A DNA stretch of 64,000 nt from assembly GCF_014217875.1 (NCBI RefSeq), contig NZ_CP059060.1, forward strand, positions 1,550,001 to 1,614,000, given 5' to 3'. A program made the translations under genes and the position numbers. Below, one piece after another: positions 57,291 through 64,000 of the stretch; the first letter of the stretch is position 1, and each line of letters starts with the position of its first letter. The notes under the pieces were generated by a model, which made no database searches, was not told the DNA's origin, and saw nothing but the letters and a program-made list of their open reading frames with translations. This stretch comes from Synechococcus sp. LTW-R. GTDB lineage: Bacteria; Cyanobacteriota; Cyanobacteriia; PCC-6307; Cyanobiaceae.

Positions 57291-58538
57291 ATGCGAATCT
57301 CTAGGGGCAGCATTCATCACGAGATTCACGAAGACATCTTAAGTCTCATTCACTCATGCGTAGATCCTGGATTGTCTAAAGCTGCGAGCGCAAAGCAGAA
57401 GACAGAGGTTGAAGACGCTATAACACTCTACTTTAGAACTAAGGATTCGAAGCTTTATACGCTCGCAAGGACAGCTTTGCTTGAGATCTTGCTATCACTT
57501 GACCTCGAGAAAGGATCTAAAGTCTTAATGACGCCGATCAATATATATCCCATGAAAGAAGTTATTGAGCACGTTGGATGTACGCCTATATTTGTGGATA
57601 TTGATCCAGGGCATGCTTTCCTCCCTAGCCTCGATGATTTAGAAAAGCAGTTAAGGATGAAGCCTGCATGCTTTTTGATAACACACCTATTTGGGATGGC
57701 TGGAAATATAGAAGAGATCGCAGAGCTTTGCCGAAGATATGATGTTATCCTGATCGAGGATATATCACAATCGATTGGAGCAAGATACAACGGTAAGCAT
57801 TTAGGGACTTTTGGTGATTTCGCTATCTGTAGCTGCTCGATTACAAAGTATCTAGATGCTTACGGCGGCGGTTTTGCGTTGATAAATGACAATCATTCGA
57901 ACTTCGCAAGTTCTAGCCTTAATGCCTTAGAGATGAGGCCACCATCAAGACGTAGATTGACTTCAAGTATTTTTACAACCTTAGCGTGGAATATTGCGTT
58001 AAGTTTGTCTTTTTTCTCGGTTTTTACTTATCCGGTTCTTAGAATAGTCTTGCGCCTAGATAAGAAGCTATATGGCAGACTCTTAGGGGCCAAGATCAAA
58101 GAGATGGGCTCAGATACGCTGCCTAGTTTTTACACAGAAGACATTAGTGTATTGCAGGCGAGGATGATTGCGAGGGGACTTGAGCGCCTAGACTATATTA
58201 TTAGACAGAGGCGAGAATGTTTTGATAAGTTTTCGGAGGCTTATGAAGCCGTACATGGATGTCGATATATAATTGGGACAGATATTGAATTAGAGGATAT
58301 TAGTTCCTATCATGTTTATTGGCAGGTTCTCTTGCCAGTCGGTAAGCAAGACAATGCGCGTTATCAGCTGCTAAAACTCGGGATCGAAACGGGTGGTACA
58401 AATCTACCCGTCCTTGGCTCTGAATCTGTATCTGAAAGTTGGAGGATCAAGAACAATATGCTGTTTGTTCCTCTTCACAAAGGGCTAGGTGTCAATGACT
58501 ATGCTTCAATAATCAGTGCTTACAAACTTCTCGGTTAA
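57291..58538 (+). CDS. DegT/DnrJ/EryC1/StrS-family aminotransferase, divergent
   Basis: A 415-residue PLP enzyme of the sugar-aminotransferase family. The PLP-ring aspartate is in DVILIEDISQSIGARYNG (Asp 157, Gln 160), and the catalytic Lys 186 is in CSCSITKYLDAYGGGFALI, so it should be active. The N-terminal 55 residues and the region 220-270 (hydrophobic, SIFTTLAWNIALSLSFFSVF) are unlike RffA and give it an unusual internal hydrophobic segment. It lies between the GMC oxidoreductase and RffA, and its stop overlaps the RffA start (TAATG). Confidence 0.82.
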   Translation: MRISRGSIHHEIHEDILSLIHSCVDPGLSKAASAKQKTEVEDAITLYFRTKDSKLYTLARTALLEILLSLDLEKGSKVLMTPINIYPMKEVIEHVGCTPIFVDIDPGHAFLPSLDDLEKQLRMKPACFLITHLFGMAGNIEEIAELCRRYDVILIEDISQSIGARYNGKHLGTFGDFAICSCSITKYLDAYGGGFALINDNHSNFASSSLNALEMRPPSRRRLTSSIFTTLAWNIALSLSFFSVFTYPVLRIVLRLDKKLYGRLLGAKIKEMGSDTLPSFYTEDISVLQARMIARGLERLDYIIRQRRECFDKFSEAYEAVHGCRYIIGTDIELEDISSYHVYWQVLLPVGKQDNARYQLLKLGIETGGTNLPVLGSESVSESWRIKNNMLFVPLHKGLGVNDYASIISAYKLLG

Positions 58539-59674
58539 TGTCAGCCAAAGAAGTCCCATTCAATAAGCCGTACCTAACTGGTGATGAGATTCGGTTTATT
58601 CAAGATGCTCATCATAGGGGGCAGCTGTCTGGAGATGGTTACTATACTGGTCTATGTAGTCAATGGATAAAAAATAATCTAAACTGTGGAAAAGTCTTGT
58701 TGACTCATTCGTGCACGGCTGCACTAGAGATGTCTGCGCTCTTAGGGAATCTCAGCGAAGGCGACGAGGTCATAATGCCTTCATACACATTTGTATCAAC
58801 TGCCAATGCATTTGTACTTAGGGGTATCAGACCTATATTTGTAGATATTCGACCGGACACTCTCAATATAGATGAAACAAAGATTGAAGCAGCTATCACT
58901 AGCAAAACAAAAGCTATAGTCGTAGTTCATTATGCTGGCGTTGCCTGTGAATTAGACGCAATCATCGCTATTGCCCAAAGGCATGAACTACTTCTAGTAG
59001 AAGATGCTGCACAGGCATTTCTTTCAAAGTATAAAGACGAATACCTCGGAACGTTTGGCAATCTTGCAACTTTTTCTTTCCATGAAACAAAGAATATAAT
59101 TTCAGGAGAGGGTGGAGCGCTAATCATTAATGAAAAAGAACTCTTTGTAAGATCAGAGATTATTAGAGAGAAAGGTACAAACCGTAGTCAGTTTTTCAGG
59201 GGAGAGATTGACAAGTACAACTGGGTAGACCTCGGTTCATCCTTCTTGCCAGGCGAAATAGTGTCTGCTTTCTTATGGGGACAATTGAAGTCTGCATTTA
59301 AGATAACATCAACACGTATAGAGTACTGGAACGAGTATCACTTAGCGTTTTCGAGTTATGAGGCTAAAGGGATTCTTACTAGACCTTGGGTTCCCAGTCA
59401 CTGCACCCACAATGCTCACATGTACTATTTGATTTTCGAGAAGCCAGATGTTAGGAGTTTTTTTATTAAAGAAATGAAGGATCGGGGTATTCATTGTGTC
59501 TTTCACTATGTCCCGCTTCATAACTCCCCGTTCGTGAAGGGGAAGTTCCCCGAAGTGCAATCCTTACCAGTGACTGAGAGGGTTAGCGATTGCTTAGTAC
59601 GTTTGCCCATGTGGATCGGAATGGATCAGAGCCTTATCCTCAAACACGCGAAAGAAGTATTAAATTGCATTTAG
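58538..59674 (+). CDS. rffA: dTDP-4-amino-4,6-dideoxygalactose transaminase
   Basis: A 378-residue protein closely resembling E. coli WecE/RffA throughout: VPFNKPYLTGDE, KVLLTHSCTAALEMSALL, GDEVIMPSYTFVSTANAFVL followed by RG, IFVDIRPDTLNIDETKIEAA and VHYAGVACELD. PLP Lys 185 is in FSFHETKNIISGEGG. It aminates dTDP-4-keto-6-deoxyglucose to dTDP-Fuc4N. The rmlA and rmlB genes that make the precursor are not in the window. Its end overlaps the stop of the convergent membrane protein by four bases. Confidence 0.92.
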   Translation: MSAKEVPFNKPYLTGDEIRFIQDAHHRGQLSGDGYYTGLCSQWIKNNLNCGKVLLTHSCTAALEMSALLGNLSEGDEVIMPSYTFVSTANAFVLRGIRPIFVDIRPDTLNIDETKIEAAITSKTKAIVVVHYAGVACELDAIIAIAQRHELLLVEDAAQAFLSKYKDEYLGTFGNLATFSFHETKNIISGEGGALIINEKELFVRSEIIREKGTNRSQFFRGEIDKYNWVDLGSSFLPGEIVSAFLWGQLKSAFKITSTRIEYWNEYHLAFSSYEAKGILTRPWVPSHCTHNAHMYYLIFEKPDVRSFFIKEMKDRGIHCVFHYVPLHNSPFVKGKFPEVQSLPVTERVSDCLVRLPMWIGMDQSLILKHAKEVLNCI

Positions 59675-60972
59675 GGATCAGCTAAATAGTCCGAGGGACT
59701 ATTATCTCCAATAATTGCTTGAGCTGATGCAGCTAAATATGCAATAGCGCAACCTACCGAAAATGGCATGGAGATATAGTCGCAATAATCAACTGCGAGG
59801 AATTGCAGCTCAGGGAAGTAGGGGCGGTAATTATAGAATAGAATGTACAAGCTCGAGGCTCCAAAAGTTAATATGGATAGCATATTACTCTTTGTATATC
59901 TTATATTTTGAGTCTCGCTTCGCGCACTCATTAATCCTGCTAGTGAAAGGAAGAGTAGTCCCAGAGATACAAGTTTATAGTTTGCTGAGCTTGTAAAGAA
60001 ATACATTATAATAAACGAAGAGGCCCCCAATGCGGCTGTCATAATTGGGGTAAGAGAATCGCCCTTATAGTGACGTATAGCTTGCTTTAGAATTTTGTTA
60101 GCTACGCTTGCAAATGTGAGAAATCCAATAGTTGCGATTACAATCTTGAGATAATTTAATAAGTTCAAGCTGTTGTGTGCATTCGGTACTTGAAATCCAA
60201 AAACAATTCCTGGGTCAACATGTAGATTACTTGCGAATGAACCAGGCGCTGTACCTGAGATTGTGAGAAGCAATAACGAAATTGGAATTAACGCATAAAG
60301 AAACACCTTTAGGTATCGATTAGAAACTAGAATAGAGTTTACGAGCACTGAATAGATGAAGAGATACGGAAGAGTGAATCCCTTAATCAATACACTAAGA
60401 AAAATAAGTAGGCCTGCAGACAATATATTTTTGTTAGATCTTCTCTGATATGTCTTTGACAGGAAGAGTGGAAAAGCCAGTAAGGCAAGAATCCAGGCAA
60501 TCTGATCGAGCTGGCCCCTCTCGATCACATAACGAAATGGGAAAGAATATATGAGTAGTGAATATGCAATGAGACAGCAGAGATTGGAAATGCGTAAATT
60601 CTTCTCAATTTTTGTTGCGGTCACAAGGCATGACATCAAAAAGAATGTCCCCAGAAGAAAGCCGCTTAGATTTGGATGCTTAACTAACCAGCCAGGAATG
60701 AGATTATATATATAGAAGGCCGCAGTTGGATAGTCGAATTCCCCTCGTATAACTCCATAAAAGCTATCGCTGCAAGAACCAAGTATTTTAAACTGATGAA
60801 TTGGTATGTGACATTGATAGTTAAGTATCAGAATATATAAGTCTCTGAATTGGGGTGTAGCCTTAGGGACTCCGTTAAACAGAGACTTGCCGAGGCCGAA
60901 AATATCCAGATCTGATGAATAAAGAAATAGTTCAACTACAAGAGGTACGGAAACAAAGAAATACTTAAACAT
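59671..60972 (-). CDS. Polytopic membrane protein, GT-C-like
   Basis: A 433-residue protein with about ten to twelve membrane helices spread over the whole length. An N-terminal loop (about residues 40-95, with FRDLYILILNYQCHIPIHQ and FDYPTAAFYIYNLIPGW) and VIERGQLDQIAWILALLAF near residue 150 resemble the extracytoplasmic loops of GT-C glycosyltransferases. No established family is recognised. It could be the final transferase for a lipid-linked sugar made by the opposite-strand operon. GC is about 40%. It overlaps the small upstream gene by eight bases. Confidence 0.78.
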   Translation of the reverse strand: MFKYFFVSVPLVVELFLYSSDLDIFGLGKSLFNGVPKATPQFRDLYILILNYQCHIPIHQFKILGSCSDSFYGVIRGEFDYPTAAFYIYNLIPGWLVKHPNLSGFLLGTFFLMSCLVTATKIEKNLRISNLCCLIAYSLLIYSFPFRYVIERGQLDQIAWILALLAFPLFLSKTYQRRSNKNILSAGLLIFLSVLIKGFTLPYLFIYSVLVNSILVSNRYLKVFLYALIPISLLLLTISGTAPGSFASNLHVDPGIVFGFQVPNAHNSLNLLNYLKIVIATIGFLTFASVANKILKQAIRHYKGDSLTPIMTAALGASSFIIMYFFTSSANYKLVSLGLLFLSLAGLMSARSETQNIRYTKSNMLSILTFGASSLYILFYNYRPYFPELQFLAVDYCDYISMPFSVGCAIAYLAASAQAIIGDNSPSDYLADP

Positions 60973-61234
60973 TAATTAGAGAGCGGACAATATAAGAAGA
61001 CATTATAAGCAGAATAGAGGTAAATATATAGCTATTGGCAAATAGACCTATGCTAGAGACAAAGCTTGAACTTCTACTTGCGAAGGCGACTCCAACGACG
61101 GCTTGGATCATGGTGGTGACGACGACCGTCAATTTCAAGTCAATTGAGAACACGGCCGTTATTGAGCGGGCAGGAGAAATTAGTAGCTGCAGAAGCTGGC
61201 TATCAATGATAGAGGATACGGTCACAAGAGTCAT
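60965..61234 (-). CDS. Small hydrophobic protein of unknown function
   Basis: An 89-residue open frame with ATG 61234, containing two or three hydrophobic stretches (about residues 12-28, 34-52 and 58-84). The eight-base overlap with the following membrane-protein gene suggests translational coupling. There is no recognisable family; GtrA was considered but its motifs are absent. It may be a real small membrane partner or a remnant of a larger gene. Confidence 0.5.
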   Translation of the reverse strand: MTLVTVSSIIDSQLLQLLISPARSITAVFSIDLKLTVVVTTMIQAVVGVAFASRSSSFVSSIGLFANSYIFTSILLIMSSYIVRSLINV

Positions 61235-61276
61235 TCTTTAAGATCAAGCCAAGACAGTGTGATGCATAGACTATGA

Positions 61277-62269
61277 TCATATGGGGCTTGGCAAGCTTAT
61301 GCATATATTAGAGTTGTCGACTGACTGTTCAATTAGATCGGCAAGTAGCAAAGCGCGCGATGCCTGTGGGCCGTCTACAGCAGGCTTTTCTTGTCCGCGA
61401 ACGCACTGCAAGAAATGCTCTAATTCGGCCACTAGCGGATCTACCGGAGATGTGCTTACTTCTTCGATAAAACCATCGTTCCGATAAAGCAACTCACCAT
61501 GGTCGGCACTGAAGGACTGATGGGTACGCCGATGGATCTGCAAGCTGCGATTGAGAAAATCTGTTTCCACAAGAGCACCACGGCAGTGGGCCGAAAGACT
61601 CCGGATCTTGCGATGGGCCATCTTGCTAGAGGTCAGACTAGCTACGATGCCGTTAGAAAATCCTAAGGTGGCATTGACGTAATCAATCGGGCCATCGGCG
61701 CTGCGGCCGCCTGCGGCGGCGAGACGCACAACCGGCGCCTGGGCCAGCTCGAGCACCAAATCGATGTCGTGAATCATCAGATCCAGGACCACTGATACAT
61801 CGTTGGCGCGATCGGGATTGGGGCTATGTCGACGCGCCTCCAGCACCACAACCTCTTCTCCAGCCACCACCTTGATCAGCTCACGGAAGGCTGGATTGAA
61901 GCGCTCGATGTGACCGACCTGCAGCAATCGACCGGCTGCCTTGGCGGCTCGAATCAGATCGGAGGCCTCGTCTTGGGTTGCCGCGATCGGCTTCTCGATC
62001 AGGACGTGGACCCCGGCGTCAAAGCAGGCCATACCGACCCTGTGATGCAGCAGCGTCGGCACCGCGATGCACACGGCTTCGACCTCTTTGAGGAGATCGG
62101 CGTAGTCAGCGAACCAGCGGCAACTGAACTGCTCCACCGCCAGCTGGCCGCGATCGGGGTCCGGGTCAGCGACACCAACGAGCTCGGCATCCTTGAGCAA
62201 GCTGAGCACCCGGGCGTGGTGCCAGCCCATATTTCCAATTCCGATCACTCCAACGCGGACTGGCTTCAT
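61277..62269 (-). CDS. Gfo/Idh/MocA-family NAD(P)-dependent sugar dehydrogenase
   Basis: A 330-residue oxidoreductase. The Rossmann start is VRVGVIGIGNMGWHHARVL, the catalytic-domain motif is HVLIEKPIAATQDEA (EKP at about residues 93-95), then QVGHIERFNPAF and DLMIHDIDLVLEL. Such enzymes commonly oxidise UDP-HexNAc at C-3 before transamination. It is transcribed out of the backbone toward the island; its last 100 or so bases are AT-richer than the rest, marking the right edge of the island. Confidence 0.88.
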   Translation of the reverse strand: MKPVRVGVIGIGNMGWHHARVLSLLKDAELVGVADPDPDRGQLAVEQFSCRWFADYADLLKEVEAVCIAVPTLLHHRVGMACFDAGVHVLIEKPIAATQDEASDLIRAAKAAGRLLQVGHIERFNPAFRELIKVVAGEEVVVLEARRHSPNPDRANDVSVVLDLMIHDIDLVLELAQAPVVRLAAAGGRSADGPIDYVNATLGFSNGIVASLTSSKMAHRKIRSLSAHCRGALVETDFLNRSLQIHRRTHQSFSADHGELLYRNDGFIEEVSTSPVDPLVAELEHFLQCVRGQEKPAVDGPQASRALLLADLIEQSVDNSNICISLPSPI

Positions 62270-62303
62270 GGCGTTGGAGTTCCGGCCCAGCCATTATCAG
62301 GGA

Positions 62304-63593
62304 TCAGAGGTCGTGTTCGCTGCTGGATTCAGCCAAACGGCGACTGATCTCTACACGTTCAATCCGAGGGCCATCCATCGCCAGGACCTCGAACTGATGC
62401 CCCTTCCAAAACACACTTTCCCCCGGTGAGGGGATGTGCTGAAGGCGCTCCAGAAGAAAACCGGCCAAGGTGTGGTGCTCATCGGATTCCGGCAGTTGGA
62501 GGTTGAGCTCCCGGTTGAGCTCATAAATCTCGAGATCGCCGGCCACCAGCCAGCTGTGGTCCTGTAGCTGCTGCAGATCCTCCTCAGGGTTTTCGGGATC
62601 CTCTTCCTCGCCGACGATCTCGCTGGTGAAGTCAGAAATGGTGACCAAACCCTCCGTACCGCCGTGCTCGTCCACCACCAACAGCAGCGGCTGACCACTG
62701 CGAATTAAGGGCAGCAAATCCGCCACCGGGGTGGTTTCTTGCACCTTGGTCACCGGGGTGACGTAGGGAGCCAGAGGCGTATCGCGCTGCAGCAGGCCCT
62801 TGGCAATCGGCTCAGCCAGACGGCGCAGGTCCAGCACCCCACGCACGTCATCAAGGGAACTGCCAAGGACGGGGAAACGGGCGTGATGGGTCGTGTGGAC
62901 CGCTTCCATCAATTCGCCAAACCGCACCTCAAGCGGCAGGGTGACCATTCCGGAACGGGGCACCATCACCTCCCTGACCTGGGTGTCGCGCAGGGAGAAG
63001 AGCCCTTCCAACATGTCCCGTTCATCAGGCATCAAGCCGGTGACGCTGTCGGACTCAATCAGCGTTTCCAGCTCACCGGCGGAGAGGGCAGGCACCAACT
63101 GGTCCCAGTTGCGGGGCAAACCCAGCAGACGCAACACTCCATCGCCGAGGCGCTCCACTACGGCCAAAAATGGAGCCAGGGTTCGAATCAAGTTCTCCAG
63201 AACCGGAGCCAGGCGCAGGGCGGTGGCCTCCGGCCTGTGCAGAACCCAAGCTTTCGGCACCAACCCACCCACCAGGGTGGCCAGCAGCACCAACACGGCA
63301 AACACGCCAAAGTCCCACCAGACCTGCTGGCTGGAAGCGGTCGAGAGGCGCTCCGCCAGTGCACGGCCGCTCCAGCCCAGAGCCAACAGCGCCATGGCCA
63401 TACCGAGCTGGGTCGCCACTAAGGCCCGGCGCAAACGACGCTGCAGGCGGGCAACGGCGGAGGCTCCAGCGTGACCGTCCTCCTGCAGCAACTGAACCCG
63501 GGTCGGGCGCAGGCGGATCAGCGCAAACTCGGACGCCGCGAAGAAGGCCAGCAGGATCAGCAGGGCCGCCGGAGCCAGGAATCGCATCGCCAA
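62304..63593 (-). CDS. CNNM/CorC (HlyC)-family membrane protein with CBS pair
   Basis: A 429-residue protein. The N-terminal CNNM domain with three to four helices (about residues 5-175) starts AALLILLAFFAASEFALIRL. Then come a CBS pair (about 200-325, with RDTQVREVMVPRSGMVTLPL and LVVDEHGGTEGLVTISDF) and a C-terminal CorC_HlyC domain (about 340-420). Relatives are implicated in magnesium or cobalt efflux and tolerance; the historic hemolysin label is unreliable. ATG 63587 (MRFLAPAAL) is an alternative start. The CAU-tRNA gene lies 4 bases upstream. Confidence 0.9.
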   Translation of the reverse strand: MAMRFLAPAALLILLAFFAASEFALIRLRPTRVQLLQEDGHAGASAVARLQRRLRRALVATQLGMAMALLALGWSGRALAERLSTASSQQVWWDFGVFAVLVLLATLVGGLVPKAWVLHRPEATALRLAPVLENLIRTLAPFLAVVERLGDGVLRLLGLPRNWDQLVPALSAGELETLIESDSVTGLMPDERDMLEGLFSLRDTQVREVMVPRSGMVTLPLEVRFGELMEAVHTTHHARFPVLGSSLDDVRGVLDLRRLAEPIAKGLLQRDTPLAPYVTPVTKVQETTPVADLLPLIRSGQPLLLVVDEHGGTEGLVTISDFTSEIVGEEEDPENPEEDLQQLQDHSWLVAGDLEIYELNRELNLQLPESDEHHTLAGFLLERLQHIPSPGESVFWKGHQFEVLAMDGPRIERVEISRRLAESSSEHDL

Positions 63594-63597
63594 AGAG

Positions 63598-63670
63598 TGG
63601 GGGTCGCGAGGATCGAACTCGCCTAAGGCGGATTATGAGTCCGCTGCATTCACCAGATTGCTAGACCCCC
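63598..63670 (-). tRNA. tRNA with CAU anticodon (Met elongator or Ile2)
   Basis: A 73-nt cloverleaf on the minus strand. The perfect acceptor arm GGGGGTC/GACCCCC has discriminator A. The anticodon stem GCGGA/TCCGC holds the loop CTCATAA, giving CAT. The T-arm is GCGAG-TTCGATC-CTCGC. Anticodon CAU fits elongator Met, initiator Met, or Ile2 with lysidine. The paired first acceptor base excludes the initiator; Met and Ile2 cannot be separated with confidence by eye, and Met is the default. Confidence 0.9.
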
Positions 63671-64000
63671 AGCGGGTGTGATCTACCACAGGCCACGCAA
63701 GGGGGGGTTCTGAAGGAGCAATCGGCGTGCTGGAGAGGCTGCAGCCACCCTGGGCCAACCCTTGGCAGAAGCCATTGGACAGATCGGCGGTCCGCCATGG
63801 CAGGGGAGTGCTCTGGTGATCGAGCAACACTTGATAGGTGTTCTCGACGGCCGAACCGTCCCAAACAATCGTCTGATCGGGGAAGCCAAGGCCCATCACC
63901 CGGTTGCCCTCGCGGCCGCCCATGGCAATACCCAGGACATCGGTGATCTGATTCACCACGCTCACCCCGCGGGCGTAGGGGGCGGTGTAACTGAAGAAGC
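63633..64000 (-). CDS. Unrecognised protein, C-terminal part (5' end outside window)
   Basis: The visible 122 residues begin in the middle of a protein, with FFSYTAPYARGVSVVNQITD and later VMGLGFPDQTIVWDGSAVEN. The frame is open and codon use is backbone-like. I do not recognise a family. Two Cys residues (about 25 and 32 residues before WPVVDHTRW) could form a disulfide in an exported protein. Its stop (TAA) lies inside the tRNA gene immediately downstream on the same strand, a 38-base overlap. An earlier stop caused by a frame error is not excluded. Confidence 0.6.
   Translation of the reverse strand, partial: FFSYTAPYARGVSVVNQITDVLGIAMGGREGNRVMGLGFPDQTIVWDGSAVENTYQVLLDHQSTPLPWRTADLSNGFCQGLAQGGCSLSSTPIAPSEPPLAWPVVDHTRWGSSNLVNAADS

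Larger units (their letters stand above)
53096..61276. other. Low-GC surface-glycan island
   Basis: GC falls abruptly right after the GH15-like stop and recovers inside the 3' end of the Gfo/Idh/MocA gene. Hand counts per 60 bases: 40 GC at 51061-51120 (backbone), 29 at 53221-53280, 24 at 57841-57900 and 24 at 59701-59760. Genes inside are all consistent with sugar modification, lipid-linked transfer or membrane steps. No integrase, transposase or flanking direct repeat was seen, so gene-cassette replacement by homologous recombination is the likely route. Confidence 0.85.

Noticed and set aside
53096-63670. The CAU tRNA gene as an integrase attachment site for the island
   Set aside because: The tRNA lies over 2 kb outside the right edge of the island with two backbone genes between, and no integrase or duplicated tRNA 3' end was seen.

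Overview
The window comes from an alpha-cyanobacterium of the Synechococcus/Cyanobium (picocyanobacterial) group. The evidence is the set of small photosystem II genes (psbH, psbN, psbI, psbK), CrtR carotenoid hydroxylase, the nitrogen regulator NtcA, a picocyanobacterial-type ThyX, and many cyanobacteria-restricted families (Ycf66, DUF3177, DUF3084, DUF3146, DUF3155, DUF3181, DUF3769, DUF1997, DUF4079). The backbone is GC-rich (40 of 60 bases in one hand-counted sample at 51061-51120) and very compact, with many start/stop overlaps. Species and strain cannot be fixed from the sequence alone.

Layout. 0-5.9 kb: end of gatC, crtR, tRNA-Leu, a Ycf66-like gene, ileS and two cyanobacterial conserved genes. 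6-10.2 kb: a co-directional block of FIST-domain gene, trmB, ictB and a BadF/NagK-type sugar kinase, convergent with glmM. 11.7-16 kb: lytic transglycosylase, NIL-ferredoxin, TxlA thioredoxin and thyX. 16.2-17.75 kb: a low-GC, frameshifted and stop-interrupted membrane-protein pseudogene between thyX and dcd. 17.8-23.9 kb: dcd, a CobO-like gene with a lost P-loop, rph, ntcA, DUF3084, a YqgF-like gene, pth, tatA, psbH and psbN. 23.9-26.9 kb: a GH38 alpha-mannosidase between psbN and psbI. 27-36.9 kb: an LptD-like DUF3769 protein, a pentapeptide-repeat protein, leuD/leuC, cinA, a WecA/TagO-type initiating transferase, glyA and tRNA-Arg. 37-49 kb: mixed housekeeping (murJ, sfsA, ispH, purH, an orphan histidine kinase, cobS, tgt, psbK). 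49.1-53.1 kb: a WecG/TagA glycosyltransferase and a 1065-residue GH15/phosphorylase-kinase-like protein.

53.1-61.3 kb is a sharply bounded low-GC island (about 40-48% GC in hand-counted samples). It holds a tightly packed + strand operon: GT2 lipid-linked sugar transferase, WecD-like GNAT, 4-TM EamA/SMR-like protein, left-handed beta-helix acyltransferase, GMC-type flavoprotein, DegT-family aminotransferase and RffA/WecE. Two membrane-protein genes converge on it from the other strand. The best reading is a surface-polysaccharide decoration system that makes amino-deoxysugars (likely dTDP-Fuc4NAc), acylates them, loads one on undecaprenyl phosphate, flips it and transfers it outside the cytoplasmic membrane. 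The pairing of a GMC oxidoreductase with its own DegT aminotransferase, apart from RffA, looks like a second route that oxidises and then aminates a sugar or cyclitol. This is the most promising candidate for an undescribed system here.

After the island the backbone resumes with a Gfo/Idh/MocA sugar dehydrogenase, a CNNM/CorC-type CBS protein, a CAU-anticodon tRNA and the C-terminal part of an unrecognised protein whose frame runs into that tRNA gene.
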